A stretch of 64,000 nucleotides of DNA from Metridium senile (GCA_949775045.1 OX459097.1:19937177-20001176); one strand, 5' to 3'. Positions 37,874-46,271 are shown, counted from the stretch's first letter. The notes: a model not told the origin generated them from the sequence alone. A program made the numbers and translations.

Positions 37874-37980
37874 AATGAGAGAGTTTTTTTTTAAAGTTGG
37901 TTTGTGAGTGTAGTTTCTCTAAGGTGTTATATCATTTGCAAATCAATAAAAAATTCTCGTACAATGTAATAATTGATAGA

Positions 37981-39693
37981 ATGGATATAAAGTACACCAA
38001 AAAAGAACTGGAGGGTATGACCCTCGCACGACTTCGTCCATTGTGTCGTGTACTCGGAGTCTCTCCCACCAAAGATTGTCTGGGAAAAAAGGACTTAGTA
38101 ATTGGTGCGATTTTGCGCAAGCAAAAAGGAAGGGTAAGTCCTCGAGGACAGAAAGTTTTGGTTGTCACCGAAAATCTCACCGCTTTAACTGTTAAAGAAC
38201 TTAAGCAACGTGTTGAAAGTCTGGGTATCAAACTTTCAACTATCAAAGGTAGTGGAAAGAAAGGGGTTGTTCTCAAGGCCGATCTCATCCGCGCTATCAA
38301 GGCTTCAGAAGTTGCAGGTGTCGGTAAAAAGATTGCAATCGGTCAGAATCCTTCGGTAAAGAAAAGCTCTGTTGCTGTGAAAACAGATGATGTTAATTTT
38401 ATGAATCGATCTCAGTTGCTTTCGTCATTGGAGAGTCATGGTATACACGAATCTTACATCGGAAACGGAAAACCTCGTGTTAGTGAACTTCGACGAGCTC
38501 TTTCGAACATTAACGCGAAAGAGTTTAGCGCTGCAAAGGGAACTCGAAAAACTTCACCAAAGAAGAAATTATTGTGTAATGAAAACGGCCATAACAAATG
38601 TTCCGCCGATCAGGTATGCCGTGTGGGTGATGGTAAATGTATTAAGAAAACTATCAAAGGACATCCCCGCGGAGCGCCACGTATGAAACAGGCTTTGGGC
38701 CATGATTACTACTACGACGCAAAAAGAGGCCTTGTGGGTGCTGCAGAAGATGTACGGGCTCATATTAAATTCTGGGAAAGTCTCACACAAAAGTCAAAAT
38801 CCCGATCAAGGTCTCGATCAAGGTCTCGATCAAAATCCCAATCAAAATCCCAATCAAGGTCTCGATCAAGGTCTCGATCAAAATCCCAATCAAGGTCTAG
38901 ATCAAGGTCTCGATCGAGGTCTCCTACTCCAAATAGAAAATCCACGCGTAAACAATCTCCAAAAAGGTCTAGATCAAAGTCTCCTGCTCCAAATAAAAAA
39001 TCCGCACGTAAACAATCTCCAAAAAGGTCTAGATCAAAGTCTCCTGCTCCAAATAAAAAATCCACACGTAAACAATCTCCAAAAAGGTCTAGATCAAAGT
39101 CTCCAAAAAGATCTCCCGGCCCAAAATACGCAAAATGCGGCAGCCCTTCGATGACAAATATCAAAGACTATACAGCTTGTGATAATAACAACGTGTGTAA
39201 CGTTTCGACTGGTAACTGCGTCGCAGACATCGCTCGTAACAAAAGCGGTAAGACTACTCTTGAGGTAGACGGACGTGTTATTGTCGGCGATGTTGATACT
39301 ATTACCAAACTTCAAGCGGCCATAGGCGGTGTTATGAAGGCGGTTAAGGCGGTTCGAGGAAATAAATCGAAAAAGCCTGTAAATGCCCCCGCTTCTGCGA
39401 GAGCCAAGAAATCGATTGAAGATCGAATCGCACAGTTTACCCACGTTGGAGAAGATGATGAGGTTCAACGTCTCAAAAACAAACTCGCCTCGTTGAAAAA
39501 GAAAACACCTCCCAAAAAGAAAACACCCGCACCTATAAAGGTGCCTAGCGCAACACCTCCCAAAAAGAAAACACCTACACCTATAAAGGCGCGTAGCGCA
39601 ACACCATTGCAAGGTGGTATCGATGTAACCGCTTCTCGAGAAGACATTCGTCGTACATTTATCGAATGTCTAAGCAAATTGGGTGCGAAATAA
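37981..39693 (+). CDS. SAP-domain protein with RS repeats and cysteine knots
   Basis: 570 residues from the ATG at 37981. SAP-like modules lie at about 3-45 (YTKKELEGMTLARLRPLC), 65-110 (LTVKELKQRVESLGI) and 140-180 (less clear). Two small cysteine motifs follow, C-x5-C-x3-QVCRVGDGKC near 205 and a similar NVCNVSTGNC near 410; such motifs are known next to SAP domains in large DNA viruses. Between them is an Arg-Ser tract (about 280-320) and Lys/Ser/Pro repeats. The C terminus has lysine-proline repeats. SAP domains bind AT-rich DNA, so this is probably a virion or genome-packing protein. Confidence 0.75.
   Translation: MDIKYTKKELEGMTLARLRPLCRVLGVSPTKDCLGKKDLVIGAILRKQKGRVSPRGQKVLVVTENLTALTVKELKQRVESLGIKLSTIKGSGKKGVVLKADLIRAIKASEVAGVGKKIAIGQNPSVKKSSVAVKTDDVNFMNRSQLLSSLESHGIHESYIGNGKPRVSELRRALSNINAKEFSAAKGTRKTSPKKKLLCNENGHNKCSADQVCRVGDGKCIKKTIKGHPRGAPRMKQALGHDYYYDAKRGLVGAAEDVRAHIKFWESLTQKSKSRSRSRSRSRSKSQSKSQSRSRSRSRSKSQSRSRSRSRSRSPTPNRKSTRKQSPKRSRSKSPAPNKKSARKQSPKRSRSKSPAPNKKSTRKQSPKRSRSKSPKRSPGPKYAKCGSPSMTNIKDYTACDNNNVCNVSTGNCVADIARNKSGKTTLEVDGRVIVGDVDTITKLQAAIGGVMKAVKAVRGNKSKKPVNAPASARAKKSIEDRIAQFTHVGEDDEVQRLKNKLASLKKKTPPKKKTPAPIKVPSATPPKKKTPTPIKARSATPLQGGIDVTASREDIRRTFIECLSKLGAK
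38796..39110 (+). repeat. RS dipeptide tract and 57-bp repeats
   Basis: The first 135 bp consist of 12-bp and 6-bp units (TCAAGGTCTCGA and TCAAAATCCCAA types) coding Arg-Ser and Lys-Ser-Gln. Then come three nearly identical units of about 57 bp, coding SPAPNKKS and RKQSPKRSRSK. Confidence 0.8.
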
Positions 39694-39712
39694 TTTTTGC
39701 GAACATGTCTCA

Positions 39713-39739
39713 TTTCCTTACTCGTTTCAAGTAAGGAAA
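39713..39739. terminator. Hairpin shared by convergent genes
   Basis: A perfect 10-bp stem (TTTCCTTACT and AGTAAGGAAA) with a 7-nt loop CGTTTCA. It lies 20 nt after the SAP-protein gene and 30 nt before the 3' end of the opposing small gene. The loop is nearly the same as that of 53014-53040 (CGTTACA). Confidence 0.55.
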
Positions 39740-39769
39740 AACTCGCTTACACACACACACATTCCGTCT

Positions 39770-39991
39770 CTATATATCTCGTGAGTTTACTTTTCCCCCC
39801 GAGTCTTCTAGGACTGCTTGTCGAATCACAGACCCTTCAGGAACGAGAGCTGGATCGAGTTTATTTTTCTTCTTCTTCGACATCATACGCATGATAAACG
39901 TCCCAACCATTGGAAACAATTCCGCCGACGGAAGAAAGTCACTTTGTGAAGATTCTGGAATGTTACGTTGCGGTACCGCAACCAACATCAA
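39770..39991 (-). CDS. Small hypothetical protein (uncertain)
   Basis: 73 residues, with a lysine run (SKKKKNKLDPALVPEGS) and a hydrophilic tail. It is 29 nt downstream of the gene 40021-40467 on the same strand and ends just before a shared hairpin, which supports it. No family is recognised, and an internal start near residue 34 is possible. Confidence 0.4.
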   Translation of the reverse strand: MMLVAVPQRNIPESSQSDFLPSAELFPMVGTFIMRMMSKKKKNKLDPALVPEGSVIRQAVLEDSGGKVNSRDI

Positions 39992-40020
39992 ACCTTCGGC
40001 TGTGACGAACTGTTCAGTTC

Positions 40021-40467
40021 CTAGTTTTTTTTACCACACCCCAACCCTTCAATATCACACTGCGCATCAGCAAGTTCTGCCAACTCTTCAGTTAAAAGCG
40101 CGTCGACATCTTCTTCTTCTTCTTTCACCACCCCTAATTGCGTAATCGTCTCTGTAATATTTGGCTGTTTACGTTTTAATTTCTTGGGAAGTAGCTGCGT
40201 TGAGGAGCCGAGATTATCTTTGATAAACTCTGGTTTCTGAGTCGCGGAGATAATAGATAATAAATGCCTTAATCCATTTTCGTGTTGAGCGATAACGTCC
40301 GCTTGTCGCCTTAAAAGTTCGTCATATTTACCGACTTTTTCAGTTAAACGAGTAACCTGTTCTTGAAGGTCGCTAGTCTTTTTGTGTATCCAAAAGGATA
40401 AACCTCCAATTACAACGAGTTCAACGCCAATGTGAACAAGTGAGGACGTGCTAAAATTTGATTCCAT
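40021..40467 (-). CDS. N-terminal membrane anchor with coiled coil
   Basis: 148 residues. A membrane helix lies at about 10-27 (LVHIGVELVVIGGLSFWI), then KK and a coiled coil from 30 to 75 (LQEQVTRLTEKVGKYDELL). The rest is polar and acidic with a final CGKKN. The topology suggests a single-pass protein with its C terminus in the cytoplasm or virion interior. Function unknown. Confidence 0.65.
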   Translation of the reverse strand: MESNFSTSSLVHIGVELVVIGGLSFWIHKKTSDLQEQVTRLTEKVGKYDELLRRQADVIAQHENGLRHLLSIISATQKPEFIKDNLGSSTQLLPKKLKRKQPNITETITQLGVVKEEEEDVDALLTEELAELADAQCDIEGLGCGKKN

Positions 40468-40545
40468 GTCGAAGTTACTTTACGACGGGTCAACTCTTGT
40501 TTTATAGCGATTAAGAAGAATTAACTCTTGTTAATGTTTAAACAT

Positions 40546-40879
40546 TCAGACTTGACATTCTTTACATTCTTGCACCAATCCGCTAAAATAAAACCCTTTG
40601 ACATCGTCAAAATCAGGAGACACTTTGGGTGTTTTGGACTGAGCTGAAATTTTCGCGTTGGTGAGATCGTGGAGTAAATAAGAGTAAAAGAAGGCATCGT
40701 GGTTGTTAGAGAGATACGGATCGGGTGGAAAAGCTTCAAGTTTGGCTTTTAAGTTAACCTTACACATCTCGCATGGTAAAAGTTTGGTGAGACTCTCTAG
40801 GAATTGTTTAAAAGCGTCGGCATTTTCTGGACGAAAAGTTGCCCCAAAAATCTTTACCTGTCAACTTCGACTTAGACAT
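40546..40879 (-). pseudogene. Erv1/ALR-type thiol oxidase, frameshifted and internally deleted
   Basis: Reading from the ATG at 40879, the frame begins with a short piece containing KDFWG, the normal opening of viral Erv1 proteins, then runs to a stop near 40,811. From about 40,850 another frame carries the rest of the family: FLESLTKLLPCEMCK (the CxxC active site), FFYSYLLHDLTN (the His/Asn FAD-binding helix) and FDDVKGFYF with a final CKEC. The span of 334 nt is not a multiple of three. The segment with the usual W-x2-LH motif between FWG and the active-site helix is absent, so there is a deletion as well as the frame change, near the GCCCC run at 40,841. Such oxidases make disulfides in virion proteins such as L1. 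I have not reconstructed the intact gene. Confidence 0.65.
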
Positions 40880-40980
40880 ATTGGTTAATCGCGCAAAGTT
40901 TTAACTTTAAAAATGCGGACTTATATTTCTTACGTGTTAAAAACTAGTTTGAAGATTTGAGATGCACCAGAAATACAGTC

Positions 40981-41092
40981 ATTTAACAAGAACTTTCGTT
41001 AAATTAACGTTCTTCAACTTTTCAGCAGTAGGTGTAAAATCACGAGTGTTTTACAAAATTACAAAAATCACGAATTACACTCGTGATTTTAC
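40981..41092. promoter_or_regulatory. Two hairpins in the divergent spacer
   Basis: The 248-nt gap between the Erv1-like pseudogene and the A16/G9-like gene holds a copy of the dispersed palindrome (40981-41003, ATTTAACAAGAACTTTCGTTAAAT) and a 16-bp perfect hairpin (41034-41049 with 41077-41092). Both genes start here, so these hairpins are not obviously at a 3' end; they may be regulatory or a relic. Confidence 0.4.
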
Positions 41093-41127
41093 TTACACTT
41101 TATCTTTCGTTGAATCAAGACAACAAT

Positions 41128-42717
41128 ATGGTAAGAGCTTGTAAACCGGGGCAATTTACTCAAGGGCATTTGGCCAGTTTAAGCTTGAATGATCATTTAG
41201 ATTATCCCAATGGTTGTAGTCCGTATGGAGCGATGGGGTCGGGTAGATGTAGCGACGATGGTTTCGGTTGGCCGGATAATACCGAATATAAATGGTACTC
41301 TGATGGTGCCAATTGCGACATGTGCAATTTCAGATACGGGTGGGAAAGAAAAGGGGAACCCCATGGGGGTTATCCCAATACCTGTCAAGATGTTTCTTGG
41401 GGTTCGTGCTCTGTAACAACGACAGGTCGCCGTTGTAGCGTATCTCGTCAACAATACGCTGGAGATAAAACTTCATGTTGTTTGGGTAGCATGGGTGGGA
41501 AAAAAGTACTGTCCACCACTGGTAATATTAATGGGAGTGGATTTAACTGGGGTAGAATAGGATACGATACGTATACGTGCGACCCGAGCGTCTTTCACGG
41601 TGGGGGTTGTTCCGCAGACGACGTTGCCGGTGGTGTAGCAAAACAGTGCTCTAGACAAGACGATGAAACGAAAAAACAGTGGGACGCGACCACGGGGTAT
41701 TGTTCTGCATATATGTCAGGCGCGACGCCCAATGCTGCCGGAACCGTTTTACACAGCGCTTTGTCAAAGGCTTACAATTCCGGTGTCAAGATCTACACTC
41801 AGGATAAAGTAAATTTGCCATACATGTCAAATTTGTTACAGTATTGTGAAGCAGGGCGTGCGGCAGGTGTTTGTGATGACGTTTTGAAAAAGTTCTGTTC
41901 GGCGTACACACGAGAACAAGTACAAGAGGCATATGCCACATATATTAAAGAAGGGGGCGACCCAACTTTTTCTAATAAAGCGGGTTTATCTGCCAAAGGT
42001 CGCGCCGCCTTAAATATTTTTAAGGCATGCGCGTGTCACCTTCCCACATCTGATTATAGCAGTTGGGCACAAGTCGGTGTAGACGAGGTCAATGTGGCTT
42101 GCGATCCCCTGTGTGATCTTGGTGGAATTTCTCAATATACCAAAGGTAAACCCGCAGAGTGTCATCAAAATCTATGTATAATTGATGGTGTTACCCTTAA
42201 TATGGTCGATTCTACAAGTGGTAACATTAATTTTAATATTGCGTGCGGAGATTGTGGTGGTAAAAAAGGGAAAGGGAAAGGTTCTTCCGCTGGGTCGTCC
42301 GCGTGTAGATGTATATTCTCTGATGTCAAAATCTTTGAGCAAGACGCGAAAGTTCTTGGCAATCTTGACTTCACTATGAATTGCGGTGGAAATTGTCAAA
42401 TGCGCGATCCTGACATACCTGGTAAATTCATCAAAATTGACTGTAGCTCGGGTAAAAAGATAGATGATAAACCGGGCGACGACAAAGATGATGACGACGA
42501 CAAAGATGATGACGGTGTTGTGGTCGATTGGGTTAAAGCGCACAAATTTGAAATTGTTTTTGGTATTGTCGCAATGATCGTAATTATCGGGGTGATTGTG
42601 TGGTGGTTATACAATCGCGTTCAGGACACCGAGGGAATAGTTAAACCGATAGACGATCAAATAACAATCACCGATCTTTTCGGGCCTCAATTTAAAGACG
42701 AATTGTCGTACTTTTAA
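41128..42717 (+). CDS. Cysteine-rich entry/fusion-type membrane protein (A16/G9-like)
   Basis: 529 residues from the ATG at 41128; the longer frame upstream has only a GTG start within a hairpin. The ectodomain (1-450) has more than 30 cysteines, with CDMCNFRYGW, TSCCLGSMGG, ACHLPTSDYSS and DPLCDLGG. A membrane helix lies at about 473-495 (EIVFGIVAMIVIIGVIVWWLY), after an acidic Asp/Lys stretch. The size, the cysteine-rich ectodomain and the single C-terminal helix fit the A16/G9 group of the poxvirus entry-fusion complex and its relatives. The N terminus is not an obvious myristoylation site (MVRAC), unlike A16 and G9. The subgroup is not certain. Confidence 0.65.
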   Translation: MVRACKPGQFTQGHLASLSLNDHLDYPNGCSPYGAMGSGRCSDDGFGWPDNTEYKWYSDGANCDMCNFRYGWERKGEPHGGYPNTCQDVSWGSCSVTTTGRRCSVSRQQYAGDKTSCCLGSMGGKKVLSTTGNINGSGFNWGRIGYDTYTCDPSVFHGGGCSADDVAGGVAKQCSRQDDETKKQWDATTGYCSAYMSGATPNAAGTVLHSALSKAYNSGVKIYTQDKVNLPYMSNLLQYCEAGRAAGVCDDVLKKFCSAYTREQVQEAYATYIKEGGDPTFSNKAGLSAKGRAALNIFKACACHLPTSDYSSWAQVGVDEVNVACDPLCDLGGISQYTKGKPAECHQNLCIIDGVTLNMVDSTSGNINFNIACGDCGGKKGKGKGSSAGSSACRCIFSDVKIFEQDAKVLGNLDFTMNCGGNCQMRDPDIPGKFIKIDCSSGKKIDDKPGDDKDDDDDKDDDGVVVDWVKAHKFEIVFGIVAMIVIIGVIVWWLYNRVQDTEGIVKPIDDQITITDLFGPQFKDELSYF

Positions 42718-42749
42718 AGATCGAAGTAAAGATTTTGAGGAAGAGAGGC

Positions 42750-43166
42750 ATGTCTGCTGCAGAAATTATTCAGTCAATTAAAAACAAGTGGAACACAATC
42801 GGTAACAACTCACAGCTCACTCGCGCTTTTTTAGAAGAGGCGCGTAGTAACGCGCAATGTGGAGATGGTGGTGGTGTGGTGTGGATTAAGTACGACTCTC
42901 GTAAAGATGACGCGCAACCTTTGTGGACATTTGTGCCGAGGGGTAGTGATTTGTGGGGGAAAATTCCGCAGTTTGTACCCAACTTTGAGATTTTGACGCG
43001 CGATTATGACCCTATGAAACACTGTTTATTATTTTTATCGGTCCCCAGTGGTAATGAGTCGTCGTATGGTCAGATGACACGAGTTAACTACGATCGTGTC
43101 ATCGAAGATTTAAGATCATTACAACCCCTTCAAAGTTCGAATTCGTGGTCATTTAGTCTAAGTTAA
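42750..43166 (+). CDS. Hypothetical protein
   Basis: 138 residues from the ATG at 42750. It has no membrane segment or known motif. The middle part is rich in aromatic residues (VVWIKYDSRKDDAQPLWTF) and is likely a small mixed alpha/beta domain. It lies 32 nt after the A16/G9-like gene in the same direction. Not recognised. Confidence 0.6.
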   Translation: MSAAEIIQSIKNKWNTIGNNSQLTRAFLEEARSNAQCGDGGGVVWIKYDSRKDDAQPLWTFVPRGSDLWGKIPQFVPNFEILTRDYDPMKHCLLFLSVPSGNESSYGQMTRVNYDRVIEDLRSLQPLQSSNSWSFSLS

Positions 43167-43228
43167 AAATCGCGTCTTTTCCGACGGCCCAAAATTGTGT
43201 TTTAAACATCCGGGGTATAATAACGCAA

Positions 43229-43876
43229 ATGTCCTGGTCTAGCGTGAAAAGACTTACCAATGAAATGGAAACATTTGAGAGTGATAGCAACAAATTTGTT
43301 GATCCTGAATGTTACTTTATCATTCGAGTCCATCTTGAGGGTAATAACGATGATTCATTGAAAAGCTTTGCCAAGAACATACTTTGTGTACCTCCTCAAC
43401 CCGTTGCAGTGTACTACTGCTTAGACGAGGTCGTTCTGATTTTTTCGTGCTTGATAGAATCACACACCCATCAATTTGATGGAGACCACCAGCGTATTAT
43501 CTCAAAGTATGCCACATTATTTGCACGAGCAAATGCAAATGTTGAGAACGTTAACGTAAAGCTCGTTGAATTCCAAACTCAGACTCAGGTTATTACTTAT
43601 ATGGGATATGTTGTACGGCAATTATCTCAGCGAACAATGAAGAATTTATCAAATGGTAAAATTACAGACAATCTTTTAAACTTTAGGACTGAGGAAGAAC
43701 TTCTAGAAATTTTAACTTCAGAAGGTGTGCGGTGGGATGAGCTCGACTCTTCAAAGAAGTACGGTACATTTATTCGGTTGCGTCGCAAACATGACAAAAT
43801 TGTCACTGCAAAGATTTCCGAGTCGTTTGACGCTCGGGAGACCAAAAGGTATGTAAACTTTATTTTCGGTACTTAA
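43229..43876 (+). CDS. Thg1-like protein (tRNA-His guanylyltransferase family), degenerate
   Basis: 215 residues. The order of motifs follows the Thg1 family: an opening strand FIIRVHLEG, then VYYCLDEVVLIFS, in which the SDE motif is LDE, then DGDHQRIISKYATLFA (the R-x2-K-x-S-x3-A helix), a late helix VITYMGYVVRQLSQRTMKNL, and DSSKKYGTFIRLRRK, which matches the family's KxGT-x-xxR end. The first metal-binding motif (usually R-x-D-G-R) is not kept. Thg1 adds a nucleotide to tRNA 5' ends in the 3'-5' direction. With the missing Asp this copy may be inactive or do something else. Confidence 0.5.
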   Translation: MSWSSVKRLTNEMETFESDSNKFVDPECYFIIRVHLEGNNDDSLKSFAKNILCVPPQPVAVYYCLDEVVLIFSCLIESHTHQFDGDHQRIISKYATLFARANANVENVNVKLVEFQTQTQVITYMGYVVRQLSQRTMKNLSNGKITDNLLNFRTEEELLEILTSEGVRWDELDSSKKYGTFIRLRRKHDKIVTAKISESFDARETKRYVNFIFGT

Positions 43877-43893
43877 TCTTTTTTTTTGAACTT

Positions 43894-43995
43894 TACTTTT
43901 TGGAAATTTCCAAAAAGTATTTTGAATTTTGAGACTTTGTGCGATTTACAATTTCATCTCGAACATCATTTAACTCTTAAGTGGCTTAAGAGTTA
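43894..43995. terminator. Two perfect hairpins between the Thg1-like and PCNA-like genes
   Basis: The first is a 26-nt perfect palindrome (43894-43919, TACTTTTTGGAAA and its complement), 18 nt after the Thg1-like stop. The second has an 11-bp stem (43971-43981 with 43985-43995, TAACTCTTAAG) and a 3-nt loop, 47 nt before the PCNA-like ATG. The reading frame passes through both but has no ATG before 44042. Confidence 0.5.
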
Positions 43996-44041
43996 TTCAA
44001 GTAGTTTGAAAGATATATTCGCTACCAACACGTTCGCGAAT

Positions 44042-45145
44042 ATGACGAGCACCAAAGACAAAAGTTTTTTTGCCAAGATAACAAAAGGGTACATTCCAAA
44101 GACCACTTTTGATGCTCTTGCAACAAGTATAAATAGGCTCACCCTTCGTTTGACAAAGAAAGGAATCTTTATTCGCGAATGCGACACAGACATCGTGCGT
44201 TTCTCTCACGTTTTATGGGATATAAAATGGCCGCGTAGTCGCTTTGCGCATTACAGATGTAACAAAGAATATGTGGTAATGTTGAACGCAAAGCATCTTC
44301 AGACAATGATTCGTGATGTTAAAAAGAAAGATTCACTTTCGTTTTATATCGATGAAAAAGACGAGTCTCAACTTTGTATCACAATTCAACCTATAGGTGC
44401 ACAATTAGACGGACCCGCAGCGCGGTCAGAAACGGTCTATCTTAATATTCAACACGTTAAACCGGAAGATGTTCCGATTTTTGTAATTCCGGGGAGTTTT
44501 GAAGACGAAAAAGGGTTTAAGCACCAACCATACGGGTTGCCGGTTATTATCAGTGCAACCGATTTTCAAAAAATCAAAAAGATGACCGGTAAGGTAAAGA
44601 CGCTTAATGTCAAAATTCAAGGAAGTAACTATATCTCCTTTTTCGCTGGAGATGCAACAGTCATGAGTTCAACTTTAACATTCGGCGCATTGACAATGCA
44701 CCCTGAAGTTATCGACGAATGCGAGTCTGGTGACGAAGACGAGTCCACAGACGAGTCCACAGACGAGTCTACAGACGAGTTTGGTGGAGAAGAACTCGTT
44801 AGCGACGACGAGTCTAAAGAAACAAACTTTTCTAACGACGTTGATAAGAAATGGGTTGAAAAGCCTGAAACAAACAGTGAATATCCCGGTGTTTATGAAC
44901 GGGGCTTTGCTACATCTTTGTTTGCACCTCTTGTTAAACTTCCCGGATTGACAACGCAGATAGAGTTTTATTCTCCGAAGATAGAGAATTACCCCCTCAA
45001 AGTTAGCATGCAAGCTTCGTCGGGTTTAGGAGAAATTACTGTTTTTGTGAAAGATCAAAAACAGATCGCCATAGACGATCATAAAAAGTCTCTTGAGACC
45101 ATCCAACCGCAAGCGAGCGGAAGGAGTAAAAGGGTGAAAAAATAA
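44042..45145 (+). CDS. PCNA-like sliding clamp
   Basis: 367 residues from the ATG at 44042; the frame upstream begins only with TTG and runs through two hairpins. The N-terminal domain has the PCNA pattern (LTLRLTKKGIFIRECD; LNAKHLQTMIRDVKKKDSLSFYI). The second domain follows (FQKIKKMTGKVKTLNVKIQ). An acidic repeat insertion lies at about 226-260 (DESTDESTDES), which most clamps do not have. The end domain has LPGLTTQIEFYS and the tail is basic (SGRSKRVKK). It should work as a processivity factor. The length is over 100 residues more than usual for PCNA (about 260). Confidence 0.75.
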   Translation: MTSTKDKSFFAKITKGYIPKTTFDALATSINRLTLRLTKKGIFIRECDTDIVRFSHVLWDIKWPRSRFAHYRCNKEYVVMLNAKHLQTMIRDVKKKDSLSFYIDEKDESQLCITIQPIGAQLDGPAARSETVYLNIQHVKPEDVPIFVIPGSFEDEKGFKHQPYGLPVIISATDFQKIKKMTGKVKTLNVKIQGSNYISFFAGDATVMSSTLTFGALTMHPEVIDECESGDEDESTDESTDESTDEFGGEELVSDDESKETNFSNDVDKKWVEKPETNSEYPGVYERGFATSLFAPLVKLPGLTTQIEFYSPKIENYPLKVSMQASSGLGEITVFVKDQKQIAIDDHKKSLETIQPQASGRSKRVKK

Positions 45146-45265
45146 ACAAGGTAAAAATGAACGTTTTTTCTTTTCTACAAACGGAAAAGAAATAACATCT
45201 CGCGCTTATCGTGTAAAAGTGAGATAACAAACAAAATGGTGACAACGGTTTAATCACTTAGCAAA

Positions 45266-46222
45266 ATGGATGACGACTTAAAAGAACTTTTTGATTGTGA
45301 CGATGCGCTTAGAATTACGGAGGCTTTTCAAAATGCATTCTTTAAGGAAGATCAAGTACCATGTTCGCACGATAAAATTGAAAGTTGGGCTGACGGACGT
45401 GGTTATTGTGTAACGTGTGGCGAAACTTTTACTGATGCTTCCAACACCGATTCTGTCATCTCAAATTGTGACCACAAACACGTTCATAAAGATGATTCGG
45501 GTGTTATTGTCTGCTCTCAATGCAGCCTTGAGCTTAAAACTCTTGATTTTCAACAGGAATGGCGGTGGTATGGTGCTACAGGTAATGCATCGCGCGATCC
45601 TAGTCGTTGTCACCGCCCTCGAAGTACACCAAGAGGTATTCGAACGGTGTTTTATAACAATAATATTAATATTTCTCCCGCTATGATGGACATGGTTGAG
45701 GCTAGATATAATAATATTACGGAAACTGAAGGAAACAAAGTTCTCCGTGGTACAGGACGACAATCAATCGTTGCTGCGTGTTTATTTCACGTGTACAAAG
45801 ATATGAACGAAATTCGAACCTCAAGCTACATTCGCGAGCTCTTTAACATCACGCAAAAGAATATGTCTCTCGCTATGACGAAATATTACAAAGCTTTTCA
45901 AGATGCCCGTGTAGATCATACCACACCGGAAAAACTTATTCCATGGATTATGAAACTCTCAGGTATCGATGACAACCATTTACACCACATTTTAGCCATC
46001 ACTCGGTATATTCGAGCTACAAGTAAATTACTAGAACGTAGTAATCCTCAGTCAGTTGCAGCGGCAATTGTTTTCTTTTATTTGTGTCTCAAGAAAGAGT
46101 ACAAAGCAAAACACGGAATTACAAAGGCGTCGTTTGCGAAGAAAGCGAAACTATCAGAAATAACTATAACCAAAATTGCTCGTGAAATTGCCACGGTTTC
46201 ACGAGCAATAATCTCTATGTAA
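45266..46222 (+). CDS. TFIIB-like transcription initiation factor
   Basis: 318 residues. Zinc-binding elements are near the N terminus: CSHDKIESWADGRGYCVTCG (32-52) and CDHKH...VCSQCSLEL (68-92). Two cyclin-like repeats follow (about 130-220 and 225-318), with GRQSIVAACLFHVYKDM and NPQSVAAAIVFFYLCLK as the conserved helices. The viral RNA polymerase (RPB2 at 48635) would need such a factor to start transcription. There are 120 nt to the previous gene. Confidence 0.85.
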   Translation: MDDDLKELFDCDDALRITEAFQNAFFKEDQVPCSHDKIESWADGRGYCVTCGETFTDASNTDSVISNCDHKHVHKDDSGVIVCSQCSLELKTLDFQQEWRWYGATGNASRDPSRCHRPRSTPRGIRTVFYNNNINISPAMMDMVEARYNNITETEGNKVLRGTGRQSIVAACLFHVYKDMNEIRTSSYIRELFNITQKNMSLAMTKYYKAFQDARVDHTTPEKLIPWIMKLSGIDDNHLHHILAITRYIRATSKLLERSNPQSVAAAIVFFYLCLKKEYKAKHGITKASFAKKAKLSEITITKIAREIATVSRAIISM

Positions 46223-46245
46223 AAATTTCGGGGTTGGGGTAATTT

Positions 46246-46271
46246 TTTCTATGTAAACTTCAACATAGAAA
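46246..46271. terminator. Hairpin after the TFIIB-like gene
   Basis: A 9-bp perfect stem (TTTCTATGT and ACATAGAAA) with an 8-nt loop, 24 nt past the stop codon. Confidence 0.5.

Noticed and set aside
41083..41127. N-terminal extension of the A16/G9-like gene
   Set aside because: It starts at GTG inside the arm of a 16-bp hairpin; the ATG at 41128 is the natural start.
43886..44041. 52-residue N-terminal extension of the PCNA-like protein
   Set aside because: Only a TTG start, two hairpins in the frame, and the PCNA fold begins after the ATG at 44042.
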